Part shown: one piece after another, positions 10,701 through 25,700 of the stretch | Numbering within the stretch: the stretch's first letter is position 1 | How the letters are laid out: the number at the start of each line of letters is the position of its first letter | Notes under the pieces: model-generated | The model's input: only the letters and a program-made list of their open reading frames with translations | Database searches by the model: none | What the model was told of the DNA's origin: nothing | Source of the DNA: Undaria pinnatifida | Lineage: Eukaryota > Sar > Phaeophyceae > Laminariales > Alariaceae | NCBI GenBank assembly: GCA_012845835.1 | Contig: JABAKD010000026.1 | Coordinates: forward strand, 4,169,699 to 4,233,698 | Reading direction: 5' to 3' | Length of the DNA: 64,000 nt | Position numbers and translations under genes: made by a program

Positions 10701-13700
10701 ACTTGTGTGTCTATGACCCTGTGGCAGCACACACTTCGCTGACACTTGCCAAGTACAATACAGAATCGCACACATACGCACAGAAACACCGTGCGTGGCT
10801 GTCACAAAGGAGTGCTGCTGCTGCTGCGTCGTATCAGACAGCAGAGAAGGTCGAATTTATTGGACTGATCATGCTAAAAAGACGTGTTATACAGTGGGCG
10901 AACAAACATGAGAGCAGAGCGAGGTATTGAAAGAAGAGGAAAGTGTCGAGCTTTCCATGCACCTGCTCGCCGTAGTGAGGCGGAACGCAACCCTTTGCCC
11001 AAACAGCCAGCGCAGCGACTTTGAGCACTCAGAGCGCGCGCCATTGAGCTCGGCCGGGATCAGGCATGCGCCGTAATGAACCCATCGCCCCCTTGCTTGC
11101 TCCGCAGCCGAAAGCGCGAGAACAAAAACTCGGCCGCCGGAGAACAGGATGCCCACCCCCGAAAAAGTGTGCATGTTACATAGATATACTTCGCTCAGTA
11201 ATACTTAATACCTGGTACCGGGAGGAACACGCGGCTCGGAATCCCAGACACCACACTCCTGTGAAGACGGAAATGAAAAATAGTGGAGAGCGGTGGGATT
11301 TCTGTACGAATCGAGAAAATGACGTTTATTTCACCTTTTTTCTAGGTGGTTTTAGTCTACCCCCCCCTGTCAGGCCCTGTCAGGCCGTCTTCAAGAGAAG
11401 TGTGGCGTTCTGCAACAACAAAACTCGTGCGCTCCTGGGTCTGGACATGAAAAATCTCTTGAAGACTGAGCCAAAAGTAATTACGATCGTAGCTAGTAGC
11501 TAGTAATTACCCAACCGCAAAAAGCGGGCAAGTTTATTGCACCAACCAGCCCACACGAGTTTTTATGTGTTGTTCACATTACAGTAGTATTTCCACACAT
11601 ATGCATCCAGCGCTATTCATACGTAGTAAGACTGTCTTAATAGTTTCTTAACAGAGTCCGTGCCGATGCGTCCTCCTTTTTTTTCTTTTTTTTCTCACAC
11701 TTCTACTTTCCAGCTTCTGGACAAAAGCCGTGGTCACAGGTGTCGACCCTCCTCCCCCCGGTTCTCGCCTTTAATTTTTATCGCGTATAGGGTTCAGCAA
11801 TCCCACTGCTCGTCGATTTTTCATCGAGTGTTACTAACTCACGCTCTCGCGCTTTCCGCAAGTCAATTTGTGCACAAGAAAAATTCCCAACGAATTTATA
11901 CGAGTATGCACTCGGCGGGACTCGAACTCACGAAACTGACCTAATACCGCTCGAGGATAATGTGATACGCCACCGGGGCGACCGGATCCTCCTAGAGAGA
12001 CAAGCTCTACTTCGTACATATCATATGTGCTCATAACGTGCAAGACAGATAACATCGCAACTACTGCAAGGTGATTTGGCCATGCAATGCCAGACGCAAT
12101 GAAGGCAAAGGCAGGACAAAAACAAGCCAGTGCACCAGACAATTTGCAAGGAAGAAAGAAAATAATAAGATGAAAGAAGTACTCAAGAATAAATATGCCT
12201 GTGGTATAGTTTAGTCTTTAGCCCTCCAGCGGGGTATGACAGATTTACACAGCAGCAGTGGTAGACTGTATACGAGTACGAGACGAAGTGTCTACGAAGC
12301 TATTTTGAAGCCTACAGGGTCCAGTGTCCGGTAGAGCAATCGCCAGGTAATATAAGCTTGTAAAATACAAAAGCTGTCGCTAAAACGAGCGACAGCTGAT
12401 ATATGTAACTGTCGTCAGACGTGTGCGTCCACGGGCCATTGGTTCGTGTGATTGCGAGGGGCACCACAGGTGGAATAGAGCCGATGAGACGTTTGTTGTA
12501 TTGCAATTGATATGGTCATTAGTTGGCCGCGACGGCGTTGAAGACGCCCATGCCTGTGTACCTACCCCGCGTGCTTTGTGCTAAGTCCACCAGCCTAACC
12601 TCTTCCCGCAACCTAGACTTCATGGTGTCGGAGTTTCCAAGCTTGCCTATCCTGTCGAAACTCATTGGCTCTACCGTGAGGTCGGCTAGTCTTTTACCCC
12701 TACTGAGACAGACGAAAGTAAGCCCCGTGCAGGCCTCCTTCGGCCTCAAGTCTATGACGGCCTTCTCTAACGTCGGCCCCTGTGATTTGTGATTTGTGCA
12801 TAGTGATGGCCCAGCAGAGCCTCAACGGCAGTTGCGTCCTGACCTGCGTTCCCCCGTCCTGCCAAGTAGTGTCTACGGGAGAAATCGGCACACACCCTCT
12901 ATATCTCTCCTGAGACGACCATTCCCCCCCTGAGTACCCTCTGAATTTGACGAAAACGTAAAGGGGGAGGTTCGGCGGGGGCGCGTCGTCTGCAAACACC
13001 AACTCGACGACTTGGCCTCGAATGCCGTTCACGAGTCCAACTTGTTGGTACAGGTTCTTCGTGAGCATGACCTTGGCTCCCTTAGCTAGGTAGAGGTCCC
13101 TCTTAAGCCCCTCCGCCGTGTCTGCTGTCGCCCTTCTGGCGTTGGCGCACGGACCGAGTTTGGTCAATCGCCCCCAACGGACGCCTCTTCATGATGACCT
13201 ACTCTTACCACGAGACAGCAGTAGATACACTCAGCGGACACACCCCTAGCGGGCACACACTCTCCATGCCCGCTCTCCGCTGGCCACTATTGTCGCCCGC
13301 TGCGCCCGTTGTCTGTGTGCTGCCCGCTGTGTGAGCGCTGTGTGCCGGCTGTGTGAGCGGTGTGTGCTGCTGTTTTTGCCCGTGTGGTCTGCTGTGTGTG
13401 TGCTGTGTGTGTTTTGTTGCTCCGTGGTGGTCTGCCTACACCTGCAGTCTAAGATCAAATGATCCCACACTAAAATCAAGTTTAATCGAAGACACGCACG
13501 CAAACTATTTTTTTTTCATGGGAGCCTATATTGCGAGGCCCAGGTGTAGATTAGAAACTCGCTTCGCTCGAATTATGCATTGTACATTAGACTAAGCTTC
13601 AAGCTCGTTTTAGCTATGAACAGTCAGTGTTAGAACTTGCCGGAGTACTTGGGCGGTGGCCTTTTTGTCCCTTTGCTTTTCGAGAATGTTTCCCCCCATT

Positions 13701-16700
13701 CAAGTATTAATATCGACACCCCCGGGATTCCAAGCCAACCACACTCTGAAGGGCAACCACACTCTGAAGGGCAGCCTTGTACATGGCTATTAAGGCAGCA
13801 GGTCGGAGCCCAAGGATTTCCGAGTCAAGAGGCGTGTTTCATTTCATGAAAATTACGCTTTGCAAATCGAGTCGCGGGTTTCTCAAAGACGAGCTTTTTT
13901 TTAGAGTATCACCCCGCTCCCTCCAAATCAGTCCCAGATAGACGTAGATGTGCAGCTAATGCCGGGAGCGGGCTCACCGAACATTGCCGCAAGCACCACC
14001 CGTTCCAGGTGTGACCAACTTGTGCCACATATACGTAGCATCATGTCACCACCCGGCGGTTCTCCCTGTGAGCTTGCCTCTACTTTAGGAGTTGCAGGTC
14101 TCGGACACGGGTGTTGGGCGTCGAGACGAAGTCCGTGTGATTGCTGCTCTGAGCGGAACTTTTGTTACAGCAGCATCGACACACCACACCACACCAACAG
14201 TTATAATTGTATCATGCCTGCCTGTCAACGACGGACGTTTCGAGCATTGTACATATCTCACACACTACTTAGAGGCCCATGCTCGATCTGGAGGCTGCTG
14301 ATCGTTGCTGTGGCTTGTAGCCACCATTTCTGTAGCCGCCTGCTGCTTTGAGCAGCCCTCTTTGTTCATGGATTTACTCGTTCGGGTGTGCTGTTTGATC
14401 CGACTCTGCCGCGCAACGACCTCGAGCCGCACAGCTCCGTTCCACTAGCGTAGCCAGCGACGCTTCCGTACGTTGCATGGAGAGCAGCATTCCATTGCCA
14501 ATCAACTCGATCTGTTACTCCTTAGCGACGGTTTTGTGCCAGGAAACACAATACCACTCTATTTGTATGCTGGTAATCCTCTGGTAGTATTCACAATATG
14601 GCCTTTGCAATGTCCATTCAGAGTTCGTCGAATATCATGGGCAAGGTACGACCGGTGTGTATGTGTTCACATTGCACATTACAGTGGTGTACCGATTTTG
14701 AAGCATTTTAAGGCCATCCGGTTTAACACTTTTGGGGATAGAAGACCAGCCACACACACCTACTAAATCGCCTTGTCACGCACAAAAAATTGAATCAGTA
14801 TGGGGTCATTTATGCAGTAGTAAAAGTCTCGACCAAATCATAATAGAGATAAGACCCACCTCAATTGTCTCGTCACGGGATGGTCTTAAAAGTGGGTCAT
14901 TTATGCAGTGGTAAAAGTCTCGACCAAATCATAGTAGAGATAAGATCCACCTCAATTGTCTCGTCACGGGATGGTCTTAAAAGTGGGTACACCACTACTG
15001 TAATACCCCATTGGGACGGATTTATTCGTAGTTACCTACATGTAGAAAACAACACGTGGGGTACCAGATATATCCAAACGTCTGGGGAGAGCATGCAACA
15101 GCAATGCAAGCATCGTAGATTCATCGAGCTGCGAACGTGTCACACATATATTTCCGTTGCTCGCCGTGCGCATCCCTTACCCCTTACCTCGTATCCCGGC
15201 AGCCCTTGCTGCTTCCTTTGTGCTTCCTTTGGCCGCCGTTAGTCGACACTTTTTTTCGACATGTTTTATACACGTTTCCGTCGCAGACCCGCAAGAGTTA
15301 AACCGTTACTATACAGAACACCTAATAAGAAACAGAAAGACTAGAGGGAGATGGTGCGTGCTACGCTAACTTCAGCATGACGGCTCGCGGACCCCTTAGT
15401 TTTCTGTATAATTAAGTCTGTATTTCTTATGAAGTAGCCGGGTTCTTATTAATATGTCTCCTATACTACTTTACGTATGGCTGGCCATCGACATTCAGCA
15501 TTCAGCACACTCAGTGTCCGTGCTGATTCTTGACCTTCGAGTTGCTACTGTAGAGAGACATACTACTCGTATAATAGAGATACCAGTTCTTCAGTCGCAA
15601 GCTACACTATACACAGTACAGACACCCGATAGAAAAACAGAGCATCACAATAACAAAGCCATGCTCATATTTGGAGGAACATGATACATGCGTGAGCCGT
15701 TACAAAATATAGTGAAGTTAGTAATAGTGATAAGTGGATTGATTGAAACACATGCTCTCCCAAACAAGAAACGCAACCTGACTGACCATTCCTATTTCTT
15801 ATCGGATGTCTTGAACCTCTGTACTCGTACTGTACGAGACAGGTAATACATCGCACTCCCAACATGGGGACAAAACACTTGGAGTTAGACTAGGACAGTC
15901 TTGAGGGTTGGAAATGGGGCAATGCTATTCCAAGCGTGCTGGACATGAGAAGCAGGCCCTTTAATACAGCAGTACCATACAGTACACGAACAGTACCGAG
16001 ACATTCGGACTTGAGGGGGGGCTACGTTGTCAGGGAGCGAGGGGTGTGTCAGGCGACATAAGACCTCTCTTAAACCAGTACTCGTCGTATATCGGGATGG
16101 GTGTTATGCAGCTTTTAGTAATGGTGTGCGCGTGCCAAGGCATTTGATCTCTATTTACTCGTGTTTTCTCTTAAATCGAGCTCCCTTAAACCGCTGCCCC
16201 CCCGTTTAGGGGTTATATCGTAGTATATGAACTTGATACAGCAGAGGCAGTAGCATAGTTCAACGACTGTTTCGCCCAGGAAAACACCCCTCTTCCCTCT
16301 ATAAATAGTGGACCCTCTATAGTGCCGGTATATGGTGTTAATATGTAATAGAAGGGATTACCGGCACTATAGCGGCAACCGGCACTACTCTACATGCTGC
16401 CAACTATGGTTCTCATATGTGCCAAGCGATTTCATAGGCACTAAAGCGGGCAACCGGCACTGCTCAACAGGCAATATAAAGGGGCCACTACTTGTACTGC
16501 ACGAAGTACGGGTTACCTGGTGCCAGTATATGACAATTGGTATATGATATGAGCGTGATACAGGAAACAGCAGCAGCAATAGCATCGCTCAACGGCTGTT
16601 TCGCCCAAGAAAACGGCCCTCATCCCTCATCCCTTTATTTCCACAGCTTCGATATAAACTGAACTAAACTGTACCACTTGGAAACTGTACCACTTGGTAC

Positions 16701-19700
16701 CCTCTTTATAAAATGTGCCGTCAAACTCATCACACTCGTCAAACACCAAACAGGCAGACTCTCCAGAGTACATTACCTGGTATTAATAGTATTAAAACAC
16801 AGCAGTACTTACATTGGATATTATACCATGGTACCAGGTAGCATATCAACAACGCCAATATTCTTCCCAGCTACTGATGTAGCGTAATACATATCACGGT
16901 CGATACGAGTGTTGTATGTTGTTCTCACAGTAACTTGCATATTCAAGTCCGTGGTCACAGAACAGGCCCCAGTCACGCTGGAGCTGCGGAATACCCCAGG
17001 GAAAAACACAAACAAAACAAAGGTGGTACACGCATATATCACAGCTGACGCAATTCATGTCTCCACCAGAAACCCACCAGAAACATTAAAAGTGAAATCG
17101 GGAGTCAGCCTACGTTGTGCCAGGTCCATATTGGTGCATACGTCTCACTACTCGCGCCTGGAAAAACCGACTATACCGATTGCCACCCAAGAAAGACTAC
17201 CACGTATATATTGCACGTAGTACCTATCACTACGCATACGCACGACAGACGCAAGTCAATTGGGAAAGAAGAAACAAAGAAAAGAAAAGAACATCAAGGA
17301 AAGAAACGAAAAGACGTATAATACCAGGTATAGACCGCTATGCTGTACGTACTGGCATAAAGTATGAAGTCGTTCGTGAAGAGACCATTTATAAGGGGCT
17401 TTATACGGGTATAATCGAGCAGTATCATCTCGTAGAACCTGGTGTCACCAGCGATGTGGCGAGCCTCGTGGCTTGCCCAGCAGAGTACAGAACTTCATTT
17501 AATGTCGCGGCAGGTGTTGATGTACTGACGGTGTATCATGCAGCACGATCTTACAGCGCTGCTGTACTGATTCTTCGGGGAATTCATTTTCGTGTGATGC
17601 CATATATCCGTTCAACATATCCACAGCCGTCAGATTTTGTGCCCCTCCAAAACGGGTTTTATAGTTTCCGCGCACAGACTGACTAACATCACAATACTGT
17701 TGACCCTACACTACTACCGTGACAATGGAAGGCCAAAAGTTTGAAATTCCTGAAAATCCCAGCCAAACTTTGCCTGAACGGTCGCCTACGGACCCAACTT
17801 GGTAGTTTTTTCTTTCAACTTTCCAGAATCCCGGAAAAAACGATTTCTCGCGGCGATCTTGGCCAACACCGGCCTGAGAAATTCTCAAGCAGATCATGGA
17901 TTTGACGCGGCGCAATTTCGTGTTCTCCACACACTTCGTTCGACAAAATCAACGACAAGCGTCGTGAACTCTGAACGTGGCGAGCTCGTTAGGGGCCCCA
18001 ACCCCCCTTGGTGTACAGCGCTCACTCCACGGCCGGTGATTTGTGGCGGGCGCCCATCAGGCTTCTGTTAAAAACACATTTGGCGGCTGGTGTGCGGAAA
18101 ACTGATACAAAAACTCTCTATCGTCTCCCAACCGGCGAAGAACACAATTTTGAGAGGATGTAACGGAACAGCACAGGACAACACAAGCAACCTCTCACAC
18201 CCTGGGGCATGGATCGAGATGAACTCTTCAACGCTGTCACCTACACTCCTGTGGCCTTGTCCGGAACGAAGAGGAGCGACCATAGGTTATCTCTTTCTCG
18301 AGATCGAAGGTCAATCGTGTTTGGTGGGCAGTGTTGATCAAGGCTTGATAAAAAAATAGACAAATTGACCTGTTGGACCGCATGACCAAAAAAAGAGCCA
18401 GCAAAAATATGTTTTCATTTTTTCTCCATATGATAGCATGCAAGATACCACATACCCTCCCACCCCCACCCACCCCCACCCCCTCGAACGCTCCGCCCTC
18501 TCCTCACTGGTTGTGACTCACAGGATAGGATTTATAGTTTCCACGCACAACTTGAGCTGCCCCGCCCGCCCCCCCCCCCCCCTCCCCCCCTCGCTCTTGA
18601 TCAAACCCAGGCCCCCACGTCCTTAAAAACTCCGCCCTTCCTTCAACGGTTATTCGACCTACAGGATTCACTTGATGAACTGATGCATTTCCTCCCACAG
18701 CTGTCAGATTTTGTCCCCCTCAAAAACGGGTTTTATAGTTTCCGCGCACAGACTGACTAACATCACCCTGTTGACCCTGATAGCTACACTGTAGTTGCAA
18801 GGGGAGCCGCCGACCTATGTCCTTAATGAGGACACACAACCCGTAATACGCGCGATCGGAGTATCACACACAGCTTGCAAAGATGAGTTTCGACGAAATC
18901 TTCGATCTCACAGCTGAAGTGTATTTATTTTTATATATCTGGTACCAGGCATAACATCCCAGGTGTACCATACCCCAAGGGTGATGTTCAGCGTTTTCTC
19001 ATGAGCAAGGGGGCGCAAAACACTAAAACAATGGTGGCTACGGAAAGATTCTTGAAAGATGTCGTCGAGACATTTCCACAGATACGTCGCTCAGTAAGTG
19101 TTTACGCTCTCTGCCTTGTCGGGTCACTCAGGTTGAAAGTTGGTTCGAGGAGATGTGTTGTCATTAGTTGTAATGTGTGCTACCAGGTATACGATTACTT
19201 CGCTCACAGCGTTCAAGGACAGCATTACGTCTGATACACTGCTGGTATTAATATTAATATTAATATTAATGATATATCCAGAAGCAGCGCTGGTACTGGT
19301 ATTGCATGATTGACTAGAATACTCGGAATATGCGGTACCCAGTTTAAGAGGGTCCACAGCAAGAGAAACCCGACCGACGAGCGGTCAATTCGGCTTGTCA
19401 TACCTTGTGACGCCCACACTTGAACCTACAATACCAGTACCTGGTATACCGTATGATACCCAATCTGAGATACATAAGAGCGGTAATACTGGGTAATACT
19501 GGCCTGTTCCCGGGAGCTCTTAAATCGGATACCCCACTGTAGTCTAGTATTTGCATCAATTGCATTCGTTGCATTTTAGATTGCAATTTATTAAATTCAT
19601 TACGGTGGGTACTGGGTACCCCGATTTAGGGACACCCGGTATAAGAGCATTCGACACTTACGAGCGGTCAAATCGGCATGTCCCACCACACAAGAAGTCA

Positions 19701-22700
19701 TGTACGCTCACTACGGACAAGAACAATGTGTAGTTAAGAGCGCTTGTTTCGGCTTGGCTTGTCACGGGGTGCTCTTCACTCGGGCTACCCGCTGTATAGT
19801 ATAGTATAGTATAGTATAGTAGTAAAGCAGTATCGTATTTGTAGTATCGTAGAGGGGAGAGTGACCAAAAGAAAACGATAGAAACGGTAATGAACGATGA
19901 GATAAGATGATATATGTCGATTGAAGCATCGCCCACACGATGCAGCCCATGCTGTTACTAATTGCCCGTGCTACGAGTGAAGGACATTTCGTGCCCGCAG
20001 TTTTCTGATTCGTCAAATTTTTAGGTTGAAATTTTTTATTGGTGGATAATCCTTGGTCGACATTTGTTGTCACTCCAAATGGTGAATGGTGACGTCGCCA
20101 ATCTTGAAAATTGACCAATCAGAAAACTGCGGGCCTGAAATGTCTTTATCCCATTTCAAGATTGCACTATACTATTATACTATTATGCATACAAGTGATT
20201 TATTGTCCGAACTGCAAGCATTGCCATGACCAGGTGTCGTTTGTTCCAATGTTAAGCCATTTCTTTCGCAGTCGGATTCCGCCAGTCGAAAACGGCCCTT
20301 TTCGACCAGACTTTTTTTCGACTGGGTTCTTCTGGCCCTTCGTCTTATCGTCAGTCGAGTCGATTTTATAGTTTTTGTGCTCCTCCTAGAGGCGGTTGGT
20401 GTGAGGGAGTACTGCTGTATGCGTCGAAAATCGGTTGGCATCTCTGTGCTTCGCGCGTTCTTGGCGAGCAACGCGTGCTTCACGCGCGACGAACCTTCGT
20501 CCAAGCGGGTTGGTGGCGTTGAGCTTAGCCGAAAGCCGCCAAAGCTACAGCAGGTGTAGCCGTTGTTGGCAAAATGGCATCGATAACGCGCGCTACTGCT
20601 GTCGTGTGACACGCTGCTGGCGAGCGGAGCGAGGAGTGCGCCACGCCGACTTGCGGCGAAAAGGAACAGCAGTGATAGCCAAACGCGCTGTTGCATGATA
20701 CTGCTGTGTGGTACCTGGTATGCGTGTGCGTGCGTGTGGGTTTGTGTTTTGTGGTGGAATGAGCGATGCGATGGGTTCAAAGAACAGGTGTAAGACTTTT
20801 TCGACGGAGTTTTTCGACTGACAGATCCAGTCGAAAAAGTCAAGTTTTTCGACTGGATCCCCCAGTCGGAAAACTCAGTCGAAAAAAGTTGAGTCGAAAA
20901 ATCCCTTTTTCGACTGTGTAAGAAAGCCTGATTTGGGCTTCATTCAGTCGAAAAAGGCCGTTTTCGACTGACAAATCTGACTGTGTAAGAAATGGCCTTA
21001 CAATCATTTTCTACGAATTGCTTTGTACGAGTACCTTGGCCCATTCTCTGTTCAAGAACGAAAAGAGAAGGTACAGTATACTACCTGGCACCAGGTACAG
21101 CAATATATTTTCAGGTCCGGGGTGTACTCATTGCATGCATAGTCGGGGGGTGTACTCGATATTCATGCGTGGCCGTATTCGTATGACCATAGACCCTTGC
21201 ATCCTTGCAATGCCGGGACGGAGCATGTTGGGTTTTCCCCGATCACGCGGACTATTGCTTGCACCAAGCGCGAAGCGCCGTGAGGTGTTCGGCGAGTCGC
21301 ATGAATGGTGAGCTGCATCCTACTAAGAACCGCTTGTGAGGCGGACTTGTACATGGATGATAGCTTCAATGCGTTAATTTAATTACCACTATGGCCACTT
21401 CCAGAGACAGCAATGGAGAACTATTAATATGTAACTGCCCTACTGCCCTACTGCCCTCGTGGTTGCCTTACCATAGACACTACAACACTACACTACGTGA
21501 TACGATGATTCCCCTTGTGCGGAGTAACAGCAGTTCTCCACCCCGCACAAATGATAACTTGGCCGCCGGTATAACCGGGGGGGGGGGGCGTACTCATTTG
21601 TTGCTTGTCTTAGTCATTTGACCAGTGAACACGCATCCCTTTCGACACGGCGGGGGCACCGTTCCTACTCCTAATAGCCTGATGGAGGCACCTCCAACAT
21701 TTTGGAGCGCTCAGTACATTTCTTCCTTATGCTACATAAATCCCCCCCCCCCCCCCCCCTTCCAACGCCCCCTCTTTTCCGACCACCTACACGATCGCCT
21801 AGACCAAGCACCACGCGTATAACAAGCTGCTACATATCATTGGTCTCACAGCCGAAGTGTATTTGAATATTATTTGTGACCTAAACCTCCTAAAAATCCC
21901 CCCCCCCCCCCCCTCTTGCTCTCCCTTACTCAAACGCCCCACCAAATATCGAAATCCGCCACATTAATAAACACTTCACGCACAAGATATCACCTCATTA
22001 TCTTTCGAGAGCCATCCATGCCGCTGTGTTTCCCCCCCCCCCCCCCCCCCCCCTCCCCCTCCCCCCCCCCCCCCCGCTCCAACGCCCCCTCTTTCCCGAC
22101 CACCTACACGATCGCCTAGACCTAGCACCACGCGTATAACAAGCTGCTACATATCATTGATCTCACAGCCGAAGTGTATTTGAATATTATTTGTGACCTA
22201 AACCTCCTAAAAATCCCCCCCCCCCCCCCCTCTTGCTTTCCCTTACTCAAACGCCCCACCAAATATCGAAATCCGCCACATTAATAAACACTTCACGCAC
22301 AGGATATCACCTCATTATCTTTCGAGAGCCATCCATGCCGCTGTGTTCCCCCCCCCCCCCCCGCCTCGAACGCCCCCTTCTTCCCCATCACCCGCACCTT
22401 CGCCTAGACCTAGCACCACACGTATAACAAACCCCTCACCTAAAGCCGTCCCCCCCCCCCCCCCCCCCCGCCCCCACCCCCCACCCTCCCCCCCCCACCC
22501 ATCCCAACCCCACCCCCTCGAACACTCCACCCTCTCTTTACTCACTGATTGTACGAATTACCCCAGGATATACATGATAAACTGATGTATTATTTCCAAA
22601 AATGTCACATTTATCCCCTCAAAATAATGTATAGTTTCCAGGCACATATTGAGCTCCACCCCCCCCCCCCCCGCCCCCCCCCGCCCCCAATAATATACTG

Positions 22701-25700
22701 GTGCCAAAACCGTCAGATTTATCCCCTCGAAAGGATTTATAGCTTACATGCACAAATTGCCCCTTTCCCCCCCCCCCCCCCGCCCCCCTCCAAACCCGCT
22801 CGCTTTTGATCAAAACCAGGCCCCCCTTTCCCTTCACAGCTGTCAGATTTTGTCCCCCTCAGAAACGGGTTTTATAGTTTCCGCGCACAGACTGACTAAA
22901 ATCATCCTGTTGACCCTGATAGCTACACTGTAGTTGTAAGGGGAGTCGCCGACCTATATCCTCAATGAGGACACACAACTCGTAATGCGCGCGATCGGAG
23001 TATCACACACAGCTTGCAAAGATGAGTTTCGACGAAATCTTCGATCTCACAGCTGGAGTGTATTTTAATTTTTATAATAAATACAGACACCTCCAACGTT
23101 TGGACTCTCAGCATGCTACTTGCGTGTATTTCGTAAAACTGGACGCTAGCAGTTGAGCATTGAGCATTGAGCATTGGGAGAAAAGTGTGTCGGGCCTAGT
23201 GGGCCCCTATTAAAGAGTTACTTCTCCTGTTCCGAAATAAGAAGGATGCTATTTGGAATGTGCCTGGTATGGGTTTTGATGGAGTGCCATATATCAAGAA
23301 CATCTTGCCCACCAACGAAGCACATGACATCAGCTTGCTTGCGACAATACAGCAGTACGAGTTATTACTGCAGTGTTACCACATCAAGTCTGCAGTGCAT
23401 ATTTGCTTCCCAATGTTGTATTTCCTGCAAACGACTTCACCGTTCCAGCCTTCCGAACTATTAATCGAGCTATTAATCGAGCTATTAATCAAGCTATTAA
23501 TGGAGTTTCACGGGTTTCCGTTGGGCTCTTTCGATACAGGAGGTGGTTTAGGGTTGTCCAAAAGCTCTCACAAGTGGAAATGTTCCATTAATTCGAAATA
23601 TTACCTGGTACCAGGTACTACTTTGGCCTCCAAGAACGTAGAAGCAGTGTTAATAAAAGAGTTGGTAAGAAACAAACCGGTTTTTGTGCCGAGTCATTGT
23701 GACCTCTGAAATCGGCATTTCTCCTAAATCGAGCTCTCTTATATCCTACCCCCCCCTGTACACGATAGTACCGAGGTACCAATAAAGTCCATCATCAATC
23801 TAATCGACACTGCAGCCGCAAAACCTACTGTACGTCAGCAGGCTCGAATTCAGAGCAATGATGCAAGTGATGCACGTTGGACTCACAACGTAGAGCAGTT
23901 ACGAAGTGGATACTAACAAGTTATAAATTAAGGCAGTCGCATCGCAGCATCATGCACAGCAGTTTCAATACGAATCTGCCAAATAGGAGTATAATTAATG
24001 GCAGCACCAATGGTTGATCGTCTTGCACTCGCCGCACCGGGTGTGGTGTGTGGGTGGGGTGGGTGGGTGGTGGTATTGCGTATCATATACTTGTAGCTAG
24101 TATTAGCTAGTATCAGGTAGTATCATACCGTATTCAACGGAAGAAAGCAATTGGAAGAAAGCACACCCTGGTGATACACTTTCACGTTCAAAAATATTAC
24201 CATCGGGTGTGCTATGCGGGGAGTGGTGACATCTATCGCATCCTCGGTGATGAGCAACATGCACGGGAGCCCCGACGCTGGGGGGTGTTTTAACGGGGGG
24301 GGGGTAATAACGAGATGTGTTGACGGTATCCACGATTGCTAAAGAGGATTAACAGACCTCGTCCACGTTGCAAACAGTGTGATAACAAGAGGGTGTGATA
24401 GCAAGGGGTTCGACAACAATGGGGGCGGAGCGGAAGGGGTGTGATAACAAGGCGTGTGCTAACACGTGAAATTCTGCAACGTTTCCATTACCGCGCGAAG
24501 CCGGTGGCGCTTGGGCCCACACGTACCCGGAGATGGCAGCTAAGATCCGAAGAACGTTGCTGGCAGGGCATTAGTTTGCTGCTGCGCTGGCGCAACTTTT
24601 CAGGCGGGTTTAATTGCTGCCAAGCGCAAGCCAGAGGCGGGAATGACAATTTAGGTATTGCTGCTGTTTTCGCTGTAGGCGAACAACATGTTTCAGGTGT
24701 TTCAGGTGTCTAAACGCACGCTGTGAAGCGGTTTTCGGGCGCATATTTATGTAATTGTCGCTTTTTTTGCCTCCGGCCGCCCTCCGGGGAGACTGCACGC
24801 CTGCGGTGTGTGAACGCAGCGCGCCTGCTTCAGCACGCCTTTCACCTCATGTTCGCTTCACACAACAGACGCTGAAGCCCTACAGTAATTCCCGCACGCC
24901 TGGGTCACCGGTACCATAGGTACTCAATCGTGTCAAAACTCCCGAACACCGCACCTCAGAGGCCCGTGCTCCGCTGAAAAAGTAACTTTTGCCATAGTCT
25001 AGTCTAATCGTATGAAGCACTTCTTTCCACCCTAAGCCAGAACATCAATAGCCCGTAGCACTGCGCACTATTAATAACTTCTTTTTGAGGTGCCGGTGCA
25101 TGCAACGGCTCGCAACAAGTTCCGAGATTGGCCACATAACTACCACCGGTACCGTCGCGGGTTGTCGGGGCTTGGGGGGCAGTAGTAGGAGGGGTAGTAA
25201 CAGACGTGGTGTCATAGCGGAAGTACCCGTAACGTAATCGGGCTGACCCCGGAAGTAAACGAGATGGTCGTTGCTCAGGGGGAGGGAGCAGCAGGTACCG
25301 GTAGGGTCGAGGCCGCAGACTTTCCTTTCTGTTGTTTTCTTTATTTTTTTTTGTTTCATTTTTTCCAATTGATACGAGTTTAACGTGCGCATGCGTAGTG
25401 ATGGGTACTACGTGTAATATATACGTGGTAGTCTTTTCTTGGTGGCAAGCGGTATAGTCGGTTTTTCAGGCGCGAGTAGTGGGACGTATGCACCAGTATG
25501 AACCTGGCACATCGTAGGCTGACGCCCGATTTCACTTTCATGATGTTTCTGGCGGAGACATGAATTGCGTCAGCTGTAATATATGCGTGTACCACCTCTG
25601 GTTTGTGTTTTTTCTCTGGGGTATTCCTCAGCTCCAGAGCGACCGGAGCCCGTCCTGTGACCACGGACTTTTGATTATGCGAGTTAATGTGAAAACAACA

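Noticed and set aside
17117-17686. 189-codon plus-strand frame
   Set aside because: It starts inside dispersed repeat D4 and ends inside D5. No domain is visible and there is no support as one gene.
20255-20843. 222-codon minus-strand open frame in TIR element A, and a 108-codon frame in copy B
   Set aside because: The frames are only partly shared between copies, extend past the element edge in copy A and show no domain. They are better explained as chance in a non-autonomous element.
22315-22837. Pro-rich and Gly-rich frames
   Set aside because: They are produced by poly-C tracts, with no codon signal or domain.
23260-23709. 149-codon plus-strand frame
   Set aside because: It includes the 12-bp ATTAATCGAGCT repeat and a TACCTGGTACCAGGTA site, with no domain or splice support.
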